The translations under genes were made by a program, and so were the position numbers. Source: Powellomyces hirtus (Eukaryota > Chytridiomycota > Chytridiomycetes > Spizellomycetales > Powellomycetaceae). From it: a DNA stretch of 64,000 nt. The notes beneath the pieces are model-generated. The model made no database searches, was not told the origin of the DNA, and saw only the letters and a list, made by a program, of their open reading frames with translations. Shown in pieces: positions 1-10,989 of this stretch. Location: positions 62,001 through 126,000 of the forward strand of contig JAHLKG010000012.1 in assembly GCA_025526995.1 (NCBI GenBank), written 5' to 3'. Every line of letters starts with the position of its first letter. Position 1 is the stretch's first letter.

Positions 1-144
1 CTGAAGGTCCGTGCGCGAGTTGGCGGGAGCCGAGCTGCCATTGCCCGCTGACTTGGGTGTGTTTGGGGATGATGCGAGGCTGTTCTGGCTACCGCCGTTG
101 CCATTGAGGGAGGCAAAGAATTGGAGACGCGATGCAACCGACAT
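1..144 (-). CDS. N-terminus of unknown protein (runs off left edge)
   Basis: On the reverse strand an ATG at 142-144 opens a frame that stays open to the window edge (48 codons). The visible protein starts MSVASRLQFFASLNG and continues into a Ser/Asn/Pro-rich, low-complexity stretch (NSLASSPNTPKSAG). No domain can be recognised in so short a piece. Codon choice and composition resemble the neighbouring genes, and the divergent arrangement with UTP6 leaves a plausible shared promoter. It could also be the first exon of a longer gene; the rest lies outside the window. Confidence 0.5.
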   Translation of the reverse strand, partial: MSVASRLQFFASLNGNGGSQNSLASSPNTPKSAGNGSSAPANSRTDLQ

Positions 145-732
145 TTCTTAGCTGGGTATTTGATTGCGTTGTGTCAATTGATTGGCTGAATTTCAAGAAT
201 CGGGAAGATCGTTGAGCGTCGACGTATTTCTGGCGCGTGTGGGTGGGGGAGGGTCAGATACGGGTCAAGTCTCTTTTATACTGTGGGGGTTTCCAGTACA
301 AAGAGAGACGCGCAGACTGACCCCACGAATATGGTGGGCCAAACACGAGTGATGTATAAAGGGGATGGAGAGAACAAAGGGCATTTGGATGAAAATGGTG
401 AATGCGGGGAAACCAGTCAGGAATGAACGCCTTCCGCCCGCTAAACCATTTTTAGAAACAGAGAAAGGTGAGATTGTGAGTGTCGAGCGGAAGGAGGGCG
501 ACGGTGGAAACGTGTTTGCTTATGTCATACATAGACTAGAAGTAGGTCCGCTTACATGAGCCACTGCTTTTTTTTGGAATTCAGCACACTTTGTTCTTTG
601 CTCTTCCTGTTTTCTTTTTTTTTTTTTTGACTTGTCATTTGCGAAGAGTAAAGTCCAAGCCGCACACATCAAACCCATCTTTTATTTGTGCTATCCTTTT
701 TTGTTTGTTAACCCCTTCGAAGCGCACCCACC
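145..732. other. Divergent intergenic region upstream of UTP6
   Basis: This 588-bp stretch separates the minus-strand partial gene from UTP6 and probably holds both promoters. There is a T-run (about 610-628) and pyrimidine-rich sequence shortly before the UTP6 ATG. A short open frame at 365-559 has no recognisable content. I see no RNA gene or repeat. Confidence 0.4.
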
Positions 733-2906
733 ATGGCCGACCAGGTGCAATACCATCTCGAAAAGATGGTGCCCGAGCTCGAAGATCTCCAAGACCGCGG
801 GATTTTCCAAGCTGCCGAAGTCCGCGCCATCGTCAAGCAACGCACTGCGCACGAGTACCGCATCCACCGCATCATCCCGCTCAAAGCCGATTTCTTGCGG
901 TACATTGCCTACGAAGAGAACCTCGAACGGCTGCGGAAGAAACGGAAGCAGCGAATGGGCATGGACCAGGCGCCCACCGCGGAAGATATTGCGAACGGCG
1001 TCAAACACTCAAGTTTGAGCGATTACTCCATCATGAGGAGAATTCATGGATTGTATGGACGGTTGTTGCAGAAGTTTGGAGGGGACAAGGCTCTTTGGAT
1101 CCAGTACTTCGATTGGTGTCGGAGCACGAGGAGTACCAAGGCGCTCGCAAAAGTGTTTGCAAAGGCGATTCAGCTGCATCCGACCAACGACACGTTCTGG
1201 ATCATGGCTGCGGCATGGGAGTTCCAGGACAATGGAAACATGTCAAGTGCGAGAGTGTTGCTCCAGCGCGGGCTGAGAATCAACCCGGAGAGCAAGAAGC
1301 TGTGGGTGGAGTACTTTAAGCTGGAGTTGCTGTGGGTGGAGAAGATCAAGGAGCGACGAAAAGTACTGTTCAAAAGTGACGGGTCCAGAGCGGCAGAAAC
1401 AACAACTGCAATACAACCTCCCTCCGAATCAGTCAATGTCCCCGAACTCGCGGGCGAATCCTCGCACCCTCAGACTTCCATTTCCCAAGACGCCACCCTC
1501 TCCTCCTCGATCCAATCCGGCTCCTCGTCCGACACCGCGCCCATGCTCTCCACCACTCTCTCCGCAACCCAACAAGCCCTCCTCAAGGTTCTCATCCCGC
1601 GCGTCATCTATCGCAATGCCATTCAAACACACCCGCATGACCTTCCCTTTCGACTCGAGTTTCTCGCGGTCTACAGACTGTTTCCAGACACGAAAGATGG
1701 ACAGGACGAGCTGTTTGACTCGCTGGTGGCGGATTTCCCTACGCACCCCGATGCTCGCGCGACACTCGCCCAGCGACCCTTGGCCGGCGTAACGTCCCTG
1801 GACCCGGCGTACCCGGCTGCTCTCAAACAAGCGGTGGACAGCTTTACCCAGGCTGTGAGCGAGATCAGCACACCCGCGATACACGAAGCCTACACGTCCT
1901 TCCTGCTTGCCCAACTCGCTTCCTGCGACGAAGAAAACTTGAAATTGTACATCACCCACATTCTCCGCAAAGCATTTGCCAGTGCTCATGCGACCCAAAC
2001 CGGGACCGAGAAGCTGTACCTCGACTGGGCAGCGCACTTGTCGTCACGTTCGCCAATACCACCAACAAAATCATCAGCAACATCATCATCGCCTTTATCC
2101 CCACGTGCCGTACTCGAACAAGCTGTTGCCCGCATTCCTACCAGTGCTAAACTCTGGACCGCTCTCATCTCGCAGTCCGAGCAAGAAGACCCCGCTCCTC
2201 TCTCCGCTACCACCCTCTACGAGTCTGCCGTCAAAGCCGTCACGGATCCGGACGATCTCGCAGCGTTGTGGAAACGGTACCTCGCCCGTCTCATTGACGC
2301 CGAAGCCATTCCCTTGTCAGACATCATCGCTACCACCACCACGCACAAGGCGTCCAACCCATTTACCCGCGCACTGGCTGCTGTTACCGCCCCGAACCAC
2401 GCCGGGCCCATCCTGGCCATGTACTTGACCTACACCAACTCACTGGGTAGCATTGAAGATGTCCGAACCCTGGCAACGTATCTCACGACCAACAGAGTCT
2501 CGACACCGAAACATCTGTGGCGGACATGGGTTGACTTGGAGATCAAGAATCTGGAGACGAGCCCGAATGTGGCAACCAAACGGAGCAGGAACGGACACCC
2601 GCTGAAATCCAACTCGGACGTGATGCAGCGGGTCCGCACCGTGTGGGATGGGCTAGTTGCAGCTGACCCCTCCGACCCAGGTACTTTCAGAAAGACCACT
2701 TCAGTTTTCACCTATGTTCGTCTCCTTTCTGACTATTCTTCATCTTCTTGCCCATCTTAGACTCGTGGCTCGCCTACATCCGGTTCGAAATCGATACTGC
2801 GCGCGACCTCGACCGCTCCTCTGCCGTCCATTGGCGCGCCGAAAAAGCTGTACACGACAAGGACGCCTTCCAGACGGCCTACCAGGCTCTGCTTACCGCT
2901 CTGTAG
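733..2906 (+). CDS. UTP6: U3 snoRNP / SSU processome protein Utp6
   Basis: Two exons, 733-2680 and 2761-2906, joined in phase (G|AC gives Asp), encode about 697 residues. The N-terminus (MADQVQYHLEKMVPELEDLQ, then RIIPLKADFLRYIAYEENLE) is the signature of Utp6, a HAT-repeat scaffold of the UTP-B subcomplex of the small-subunit processome that acts on 18S pre-rRNA in the nucleolus. HAT-like helical pairs are visible around residues 105-200 (LWIQYFDWC, FWIMAAAWEF, LWVEYFKLEL). The middle is Ser/Thr/Pro-rich and the C-terminal half carries further HAT-like helices. It is longer than yeast Utp6 (about 440 aa) because of this insert. The ATG has a good context (CACCATGG). Family assignment is confident; the exact C-terminus depends on the inferred intron. 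Confidence 0.88.
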
Positions 2907-3250
2907 TAGTGTAATATAGAGTTCTATAGCAGTTTATCACACACACACGTAGCGTCGCTTCATACACCCGCTTGTTGTATTTATCTATATGCATGGTATC
3001 TCACACTATCTTACAGCCCTTTTCTCCGCATTCGCCTATGCGAACACGTGTAGTGAGCCACCTGCTCTGACACATATCACGGACAAGCTTTCTCCACGGG
3101 CAAAGGAAACAGTCCCAGCAATCACTACATAGATACCGTGTATTTGTACGCCTGTCACTAATAAATAAAAGGGGACAATCAGGTAACTTGCGGAATGTGT
3201 CTTCGGCTATCTATCTACTATGGCGATGGAGAGAAGGCCCATCTCCCGAC
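2907..3250. other. Convergent 3' region of UTP6 and the 3.25-3.82 kb gene
   Basis: The two genes point at each other. An AATAAA-like tract near 3160-3170 (ATAAATAAAAGG) could serve UTP6 polyadenylation. Nothing else is seen. Confidence 0.35.
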
Positions 3251-3823
3251 CTAATATATGGCTATTCTTTTCACTGGCGCCGACCCTTGCTTCGCATCAC
3301 CGACAGCCGGCTGCTGTGGCGGGACTTTGCGTTGCACGGCCTTCTGTACTGAGACGTCTTCCTTCGGTTCCTGCTCCACGGCCCCACATTGTCGTTTCAC
3401 CGTCGCAATCTCGGCCTCCAGTTTCCGTCCTCTCACCCCCATCGTCTCTTTATACTCTTCAAAATCCCTCCGCATCCATTTCAGTTCCAGGGCGAGACTG
3501 CCACAGATCATCCACAGAAAGAGCTCGAGGAGGGTTTTTTTGAATTTGCCGACAAATGCAAAGCCTTCACGGGTGCGGCGGAGAATGAGGCGGAGACCCT
3601 TGGCGGGGGGTGTGGGCGTGTGGGTTGGGAGCGGCGCGGGGTACGGTGAGGTCGGGACGGGGATGTCGGTGGTGGTGGTGCTGTTGAGGCGGTTGGAGGA
3701 TTTGGGGGTTGGTGGGGGCAGGGAGCGGAGATTGTTGGTGCGGTGGAGGGACAGTGGTAAGCGCTGTGGTGGGGTTGCTGCTGCTGCTGCTCGTCGCAGG
3801 AGAGGTATCAGTTGTGAAAGCAT
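3251..3823 (-). CDS. Small mitochondrial-type membrane protein, unknown function
   Basis: A single-exon 190-residue protein on the reverse strand, ATG at 3821-3823 and TAG at 3251-3253. The first 35 residues are rich in Leu, Ala and Arg with no acidic residue (MLSQLIPLLRRAAAAA), which looks like a mitochondrial targeting sequence. A Thr/Pro-rich linker follows, then a basic stretch (GLRLILRRTREG) and one hydrophobic segment (LLELFLWMICGSLALEL, about residues 98-114) that could be a transmembrane helix, then a charged helical segment with coiled-coil potential. I do not recognise the family. The opposite strand is also open but less protein-like. Inference: a single-pass inner-membrane protein. 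Confidence 0.6.
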   Translation of the reverse strand: MLSQLIPLLRRAAAAATPPQRLPLSLHRTNNLRSLPPPTPKSSNRLNSTTTTDIPVPTSPYPAPLPTHTPTPPAKGLRLILRRTREGFAFVGKFKKTLLELFLWMICGSLALELKWMRRDFEEYKETMGVRGRKLEAEIATVKRQCGAVEQEPKEDVSVQKAVQRKVPPQQPAVGDAKQGSAPVKRIAIY

Positions 3824-3992
3824 TGGAGCTAGTTCTTGTAATTTGAAATGCTCTGTGGAGAATGGAGACAGAAGTATTTAGTCTCCTACTGTACTTCCGA
3901 AGACTTGCACGCGCTTTCTAAACTTTCAATAACCCGTGGACATTGGGAGTGTTTTCTTCAGCGTCAACACAGACAGTCCAACGACCCTCACA

Positions 3993-6785
3993 ATGTCCTG
4001 GGCTCCTCACCCCCATCCTAATGTACGTCTGTGGCTGGGGTTTTCAGTGCACTCTTGTCTTTCTATCCAGAAATTGTCAGAGGGCTGCGAGCTCAATTTC
4101 AAAGATCAAGACAATTTTCTAACTTGCATTTCCGCCTTCTGTACAGATGCATTGGCCACCTCGTCCTTCCCCCGGCGGGCCTCCGGGCGGCCCTCCCGGT
4201 GGGCCTACCGGCGGTGACATGGGTGGACCTCCCACTCCTCCTCAGGTATGATTTAGAAAAAAGACAAGTGTCCCTATCGTTCCATCCCGACTCACCTTCT
4301 TTTTTTTTGTAACTGCACAGTGGACCACCCACACGACGAGTGAGGGAAAGACATACTACTTCAATACGGTAACGAAACAAAGTAGTTGGGAGAAGCCGGA
4401 TGCGCTAAAAACGCCGATGGAGGTATGGGTGACCGGAGATGTCTGCGACGAGATCTCGAGGATCTTTGGGATGCTAACGGGAATGATTTGTTGCATGGGT
4501 TTGCTAGAAAGCGTTGGCGAATACCCCGTGGAAGGAATATACGACGGATCAGGGGAAGAAGTATTTTTATAATACGACGACTAAAGTGACTACTTGGGAG
4601 ATTCCGGCAGAGTTGAAAGGTTGGTCAATGTGGCTGGAGCGTTTCTTTTCCGCTTTCCGGTCATGCCGTTTACTCAACTCTTGCTTTTATTCAGCTGTGC
4701 TCGATGGCGCACCGAAACCTGCTATGAGCCATCCCATTCCGGACGTTCCGCCCTCTACCGCCAACACATTGACAGTCTACGGACAGCGAGATGAAGAGCC
4801 TGCCAAGTCTCTACCCCTGACTCCGACCACACCCGCCACTCCGGTAGTTGATCCGTACAAAAACGTGCGCACGGATTTTGCAACCAGAGAGGAAGCCGAG
4901 GCAGCGTTCATGGGTCTTCTGAAGGATGCGGGGGTCACGCATACATGGACGTGGGAAGAAACGATGCGCGCCATCATCAGTCATCCCCTGTATCGTGCTC
5001 TGAAAACGCTGTCAGAGCGACGGTCGGCGTATGAACGGTACGTGGACCAGAAGAAGCGGGAAGAAGCGGACGCCCGCAAAGCCAAATATGATCAGGACCG
5101 AGTGACGCTCCGGACCCTTTTTGCCGAAGCACAGCACAACATCACTTCCCGCACGCGATATCGCAAAGCGGCCGCTATTTTGGAGGACAATGAAGTGTTC
5201 CAGGCTGTGAATGAGCGCGACAGGGAGGCCATCTTTGCCGAGTATGTCGATGATCTGAAGATGAAGGAAAAGGAACAAATTCGCGAAACCCGGAAAGATA
5301 ATGTTGGCAAATACGAGCGCATTCTCCAGCGGCTTACTGCCGAGGGCTACATCACCGTCGAAACAACCTGGGGCCAAGTCCAAGAGCTGTACAAGGCGCA
5401 GCCCGAGTACCGGGCGGACCGCAAACTCCAGGCAATGGAGCCCATTGACTTTTTGCTGACGTTTGAGCATCACATTAACGATCTGGTCGCCAAGTTCCGT
5501 CAAAAGCGAGAAGCGGAGCAGAGAAGCAAGCGGCGTCAGGAGCGCATCAAGCGGGACGCGTTCCGGGCCTTGCTGGCGGAACTGAAGGCGGATGACCGGC
5601 TGCATGCGCGAACTCGCTGGCAGCAGCTGCTCGCGATGGTTAAAGATGACGAGAGGTACCTGCAGCTTTTTGGGCAGCCTGGATCCACGCCTCTTGAACT
5701 GTTTGGAGACGTGATGGTCGAGGTCATTGATGAGTTCCGACCTGCACGCCGTCAAGTGGAGGATTTGCTCAAGGCGGGCAATATTGAGGTGTTGCCCGGT
5801 ACCCCGTATGAGGAATTTTTGCAGCGGGTCCAGGCTGGCCGTGCGCCAGAGTCGGAAAACATGAAGCCTATCACCCTTCGATTAGTGTTTGAGGAGTGTT
5901 TGGAAAAGGCGGTTGAAAAGGCCATGACCGCGGACAGGGAAGAGAAGCGCAAAGCCGAGCGGCGGCTGCGCAAGAAAATGGACGCGTTCAAATCGTACCT
6001 GAAGAAGCTCAGTCCGTCGATCACGGTCGCGTCTGAGTGGGAAACGGTGCAGAGCCAGGTGGCGGGCCACCACGACTATGAAGGGTTGGAGGAAGCGCAG
6101 CGAGTGGAAGTGTTCAACAAGGTGATTCTCCGTCTCAAGGAGAAGGCGGACAAGCGTAGCGGTCGCAACGGGGTGCACCCGCCACCTGCGCCGAAATCTG
6201 ATTATGAAGATGATGATGAGGAAGGGTCGTTGAGGGACGCTGAGTCGGGAGAGCAGCGCGGGAAGCGCAAGCGGTCGACGCGGCACGGTGGAGGAGGAGG
6301 GGAAAGAGAACGTGAGCGAGACCATCGGGATCGGGGTGCGAGTGGGAGCAGCAGGCGACATCGGCGACACCGCTCGCGATCGGCGAGTGTGGAGGAGCGC
6401 GGGGATCGTGATCGCGATCGCGACCATGATTACGTATCGCGGGATCGCAAACGATCGGTGAGTAAAAGTGAATTTCAACTACCGATACTCTTCAATGCCC
6501 AATGTTTATATGGTGATTGCCCCTTTTTGCGTGTAGAAGCCGGACATGACGAGAGGAGAGGACGAGTTGCCTTTGACGTCTGACCAAGGGGAGCAGCAGG
6601 ATGTGCACGAGTCTGGATTGTCGCGGCCTGATCGCAAGGGCCACGAGGGCTCGTCGCGACGGCGGTCGTTCAACGCTGGGGCGGTTCTTGGTTCTGATGT
6701 AGCTGCTCTTGCACCTTCAGCGCGTCGGGCGCCGCCACCCAATGCGACGACGGATGAGAGCGAGGAAGAGGGAGAATTGCGATGA
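3993..6785 (+). CDS. PRP40: Pre-mRNA-processing factor Prp40 (WW and FF domains)
   Basis: Six exons fit: 3993-4022, 4147-4245, 4321-4422, 4508-4619, 4695-6457, 6537-6785, giving about 784 residues. A Gly/Pro-rich start is followed by two WW domains (about residues 44-70, starting [15 protein letters not shown] and ending SSWEKP; and 85-112, starting [15 protein letters not shown] and ending TTWEIP), then a long helical region with FF repeats (about 180-610) and an acidic-to-RS/RD-rich tail ([18 protein letters not shown]). This is the U1 snRNP protein Prp40/PRPF40, which bridges the 5' splice site and branch-point factors. The fourth intron (4620-4694) is 75 nt and phase-neutral, so the frame is open even if it is retained; splicing is preferred because the WW2 domain then runs directly into the linker. 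The many small 5' exons are typical of this window. Confidence 0.88.
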
Positions 6786-7700
6786 GAGGTTTGACCCACA
6801 TCACACCCACACCTACACCCATACTCAAACCCATATGTAAAGGCAGTTTGGATATGCGTAATGTCACGTGTACGGGATAGAAACGGAATGTGTATATGGC
6901 TAGAATCAGTATCCAGGTAACCCTAAGACTAGAATCACTACATACAGTATGGCGTGCCAGTCATGTGACTGTGCAGAAAGGACTAGATTGAAAATCACGT
7001 CTTGGTCATGTGACTGGGCAGGAGGAACGGAAACGGAAATGGAAATGGATCCTTCTGGAAGCATCTCAATCCTTTGCATTCCATTTGACTTGCGCGTTTT
7101 TTGAAAAGAGACAAAGGAAAGCGTATAAGGAAGATAGATCCCCCCACGTTTTCCCGTTTGTCACATTCTTCATTCATTCCCCATTCCACCTTCACAAGGT
7201 AATGCCATTGGACCGAACGAGAGGGGCGGCCGACGAGAGAGAGGGAGAGAGAGACTAGGGAAAGAGACAGACTAGTCAACTGCTGGCTGAGCGATTATGC
7301 TGTCGGTTCTATTTCTAGGACTCTTTGTGGGGACAGCTGTGGGTTTTATTATCTGTTATTGAGTTTTGGTTGCTAGGCGGCGGCGCTCAGGCCATTTCGT
7401 GTTTGGTTTTGCGGTTGAGCGATCGTCACTGACTCTTCCATCGTCATCGGAACAACAGGCACAGACAGCACTCTCGTTCGTCCGAGTTGAGTTTGCAGCA
7501 CACAAACCACCAACCAACCAACCACCACATATCGCATTGACTCCGGATCTCTGCCGCATCCACCCACCTTTTGGCAACCAGCTCTCCCGCAAGCCCGCTG
7601 TAGTTAGCCTACGAAAACACAACCGACCACGCTTCTTCTCGCGTCCTTCGGCTCCCACATTTAACTCCCCCGATTCATTCCATACTGAAACACACCCAAA
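6786..7700. promoter_or_regulatory. PRP40-YDJ1 intergenic region with repeated TCATGTGACTG
   Basis: The element TCATGTGACTG occurs at 6961-6971 and again at 7006-7016 in the same orientation. A two-unit heat-shock-element-like sequence (TTCTGGAA) lies near 7049-7056, and a purine-rich GA tract (7236-7255) and C/A-rich leader precede the DnaJ start. The DnaJ context makes an HSE reasonable, but two units are weak evidence. Confidence 0.3.
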
Positions 7701-9100
7701 ATGGTCAAAGACACAAAATTCTATGACCTTCTCGAGGTCTCCTCCACAGCATCCGAGTCTGAATTGAAGAAGGCGTACCGAAAACTGGCGCTGAAATACC
7801 ATCCCGACAAGAACCCAGACGCCGGCGACAAGTTCAAGGACATTTCCCACGCGTATGAAATCCTCTCTGATGCGCAGAAGCGTGAGGTCTACGACCGATA
7901 CGGCGAGGAAGGTCTTTCGGGCGAAGGTGGAGGTGGCCCCGGAATGTCCCCAGAAGACCTGTTCTCTCACTTGTTTGGAGGTGGTGGTGGCGGTTTCTTT
8001 GGTGGAGGTGGCGGTCGGTCGCGCAACGCTGGCCCCCGCAAGGGCAAGGACATGGCGCATGCTCTCAAGGTCTCCCTCGAGGATCTGTACAAGGGCAAGG
8101 TGTCGAAACTCGCGCTGCAGAAACAGGTCATTTGCAACAAGTGCGATGGCAAGGGTGGAAAGGAAGGCGCGGTTAAGACGTGCACAGGATGTCACGGACG
8201 CGGTGTCAAGATTATCATGCGACAGATTGGACCCATGATTCAGCAGATGCAGCAGACTTGCCCAGACTGTAACGGAGAAGGCGAGATGATCAAGGAGAAG
8301 GACCGATGCAAGGCTTGCAACGGAAAGAAGATATCGTCCGAGCGTAAGGTGGGTCATTTGGATCACGCATATTTGCCATCCTGGTTTCATCGTCTTGCAC
8401 ATATGTCCTGATCTCTTGTTCCTTGACGCATCTGTCAGATCCTCGAAGTGTACATTGACAAGGGTATGCAGGACGGTCAGAAGATTACCTTCACCGGAGA
8501 AGGTGATCAGGCGCCCGGCATTGTTCCCGGCGATGTGATTATCGTCATTGAGGAGAAGGAGCACCCCCGCTTCAAGCGCAAGGGAGATGACCTGTACTAC
8601 GAGGCAAAGATTGATCTGCTCACCGCTCTTGCCGGTGGACAGTTCTCGATCACCCACTTGGACGACCGCGTACTGCTCGTTAACATTCTGCCTGGTGAAG
8701 TCGTCAAGCCTGGAGATGTCAAGGCCATTTCCGGAGAGGGTATGCCTGGGTAAGTTACATGGACCGAGATGACGTGTTTGCGACAAGCAGAATTCTGACC
8801 TTCTGTGTTTGTTATTTTGACTTTAGTTACAAGCGTCCGTTCGAGAAGGGCAACCTTTACGTAAAGTTTGACATTGCCTTCCCACCATCCAACTGGGCCA
8901 CTCCTGCACAATTGGCTGCTTTGGAACAGGCTCTGCCTCCTCGACAGCCCCTTCCCCCGCACAAGGGCAAGGAAGTCGAGGAGGTTGTGCTGACTACCGT
9001 CGACCCCATGCAACAACAACGCGCAAGCCATAACGGCGGCCAACACGACATGGACGAGGATGAGGGCCACGGACCCCAGGTCCAGTGCGCGCAGCAGTAG
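7701..9100 (+). CDS. YDJ1: DnaJ/Hsp40 type I co-chaperone (Ydj1/DNAJA), farnesylated
   Basis: Exons 7701-8348, 8439-8749 and 8827-9100 join in phase to give 410 residues. In order: J domain with the HPD motif (YHPDKNP, about residues 33-39), Gly/Phe-rich linker (about 70-105), a zinc-finger region with four CxxCxG-type motifs ([32 protein letters not shown]), and the beta-sandwich substrate-binding region ([12 protein letters not shown] onward). The protein ends VQCAQQ: CAQQ is a CaaX box of the kind farnesylated in Ydj1 (CASQ), so it should be anchored at ER and mitochondrial surfaces. It would deliver clients to cytosolic Hsp70. Length and architecture match the family exactly. Confidence 0.95.
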
Positions 9101-10656
9101 ATTCGGCAGAGAAGCGGAAATTGGTTGGGAGATGGGGCCAAACTGTATAGAAAGGAAGAGGAAATGATATGAGAGGCAGAGAGTGAGGGGAGATGCGCTC
9201 GACCCGAAACTCGCTCAACCATGCTCGAAAGGACGCATGGGGTTTGGGTTGGATGGGAACCGTTAATGTGTTTTGTTTCTTGCTGTTGCTTGTTTCGCTA
9301 TCGACCACATTTCAACACCCGTCACATGCATATACATGCTACTTGGCGAGTGCATCTGCGATGGTACCTTTTCGTTGTCACCTCCCCGCCGATCATGTCG
9401 CCTTCATATCCTCCTCGAAAACATATATACTCTTTTTACTTAATGTTATATGACTGTCTTTGTATTTTTTGGTTTGCGCATGTGTCTGGCCTGTTCCCCG
9501 TTTTGTCTTTCCTTTTCATACATGACTCGCGCTGCTTGTTTAACACCAGCTTGCAAATGGGACAGACGCTCGGCCTTCTTCAGATTGCGGGCTTTGGTTA
9601 CCCGTGCGATTGTTTTCCCCTTCCCTGTTTGCTCTTTGTCAAGGTGGGCTGACATCTGCCATGGTACCATAAATGCTCCAAAAGTGCGCTGTGCAAATGA
9701 TAATTGAAAATTCATGAGTGCAAATGTTTTCTAGCATTGGACCTATACCATTCAATGACATAAAGTTAAGATACAAACAGTTTTTGCTGTTATAGATTCG
9801 ATGAGTGCTGAGGAAGATGTCATTAGCTAATTCATTCGAAATCATGAGATTTTTATATACGAATACAAGAGTGAGATTGATGGATATTCAGTTTATGGAA
9901 ATGGTGTCACAAATACAGTATCCTTGACCTTGCGGTGATGGTAAATCAATTGCATTTGGGGGGCACAGAAGAGCGATCAATTTCACACGCACATGCTTGA
10001 TGCAAATGGATGGGCGGACCCTTGGGTGAGGAAGACAGATATAAAGATACGATCATGCTCAATGTTGGTCCCACATGTCAATCGATCGCGACTCTGGGCG
10101 GGTGGAGAGCGGGGGCCGTTTTATGAGACCCTCAAGGAACAACGGAGAAGGGAAGGGGTTTGACTCCACGAACAGGAAACAGGACACGGGTCTAGAACAT
10201 CCATCCATCACCCCCCACTCGGGCTCGTTTACTCATCTGTCTGTCAACGCACGCAACTTTGAGTCGTCACGCAAACGTGTTATATTATCGTTTTTTGTTG
10301 TTATCGGCGCTGATATAGATCTACCCGGCTTAGCTCACTCGGCGCGTCGCGAACGCGTCACTGATAGTGGAATCTTGTGGGAGGCAGCGGTCTTTTTTTT
10401 TAATTATGCATTTTATGTTTTATGTTGTTTTTTTCTTTTTCCATCGTTTTACCGAACCGATTATCTATTATTAATTGATAATGAGCGGATTTTCACACAT
10501 GTCAATGAATGAAACGAAAACGTGGTTTTCTCTTTCCTCAACCGCTTAGAAGCGAGGAGAGCGGAATGTCTCCTGTTCTTGTTACATGTCTGTTTTTTTT
10601 ACCTCCCCCCTCCCCCACCACCAGATGACCCATTCTGTAATCTTGATCTATCGATT

Positions 10657-10660
<4 letters not shown>

Positions 10661-10707
<47 letters not shown>
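10661..10707. repeat. (TC)n dinucleotide microsatellite
   Basis: About 23 uninterrupted TC units lie in the promoter-side region of the arrestin-like gene. Such pyrimidine tracts are prone to length change and may influence chromatin; no function is shown. Confidence 0.95.
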
Positions 10708-10709
<2 letters not shown>

Positions 10710-10832
10710 TTACGTACATATCTATCTCCGCCTCTGCTATCTATGATCACATTGCGAAACCCCCTTGTTCGTTGACATGGGAAGCAAATGCATTTTGCCC
10801 ATGTGCGATCGATGGGGCCGGTTGCCTACGAG

Positions 10833-10840
10833 TATATAAA
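10833..10840 (+). promoter_or_regulatory. TATA box of the arrestin-like gene
   Basis: TATATAAA is placed about 150 bp before the ATG at 10990. Transcription starting about 30 bp downstream would give a leader of roughly 120 nt. A tiny upstream ATG (10864) followed quickly by a stop lies in that leader. Confidence 0.5.
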
Positions 10841-10989
10841 GCTCGAGGTGTTCTGTTCTGTGAATGAATTTCTTCCTGTAACTGGGTAAACATTCCACAA
10901 CCCCGTTCGCATTGCACACATCCAAATACATCCAAATACATTCACATACATTGCTACCCACAATTATCCACCCGTATTTCTGCACGATA

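Larger units (their letters stand above)
9101..10989. other. 1.9-kb intergenic region without recognised gene
   Basis: Sequence here is more AT-rich with T-runs and no long open frame. It holds the YDJ1 3' UTR, a long (TC)n microsatellite (separate entry) and, close to the next gene, a TATA box. No tRNA or snRNA passes inspection. Confidence 0.4.

Noticed and set aside
3258..3881. 207-codon plus-strand frame overlapping the small mitochondrial-type gene
   Set aside because: Cys/Arg/Ser-rich shadow translation; the minus-strand frame has a targeting-like N-terminus and a plausible membrane helix.
7356..8786. 476-codon open frame antisense to the DnaJ gene
   Set aside because: It lies exactly opposite well-supported DnaJ exons and its intron, has no recognisable domain, and its openness follows from the codon bias of the sense strand.
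10318..10385. tRNA-like stretch (GGCTTAGCTCACTCGGC)
   Set aside because: It resembles a D-arm/A-box only; no B-box (GGTTCGANTCC) or acceptor stem pairing is found downstream.
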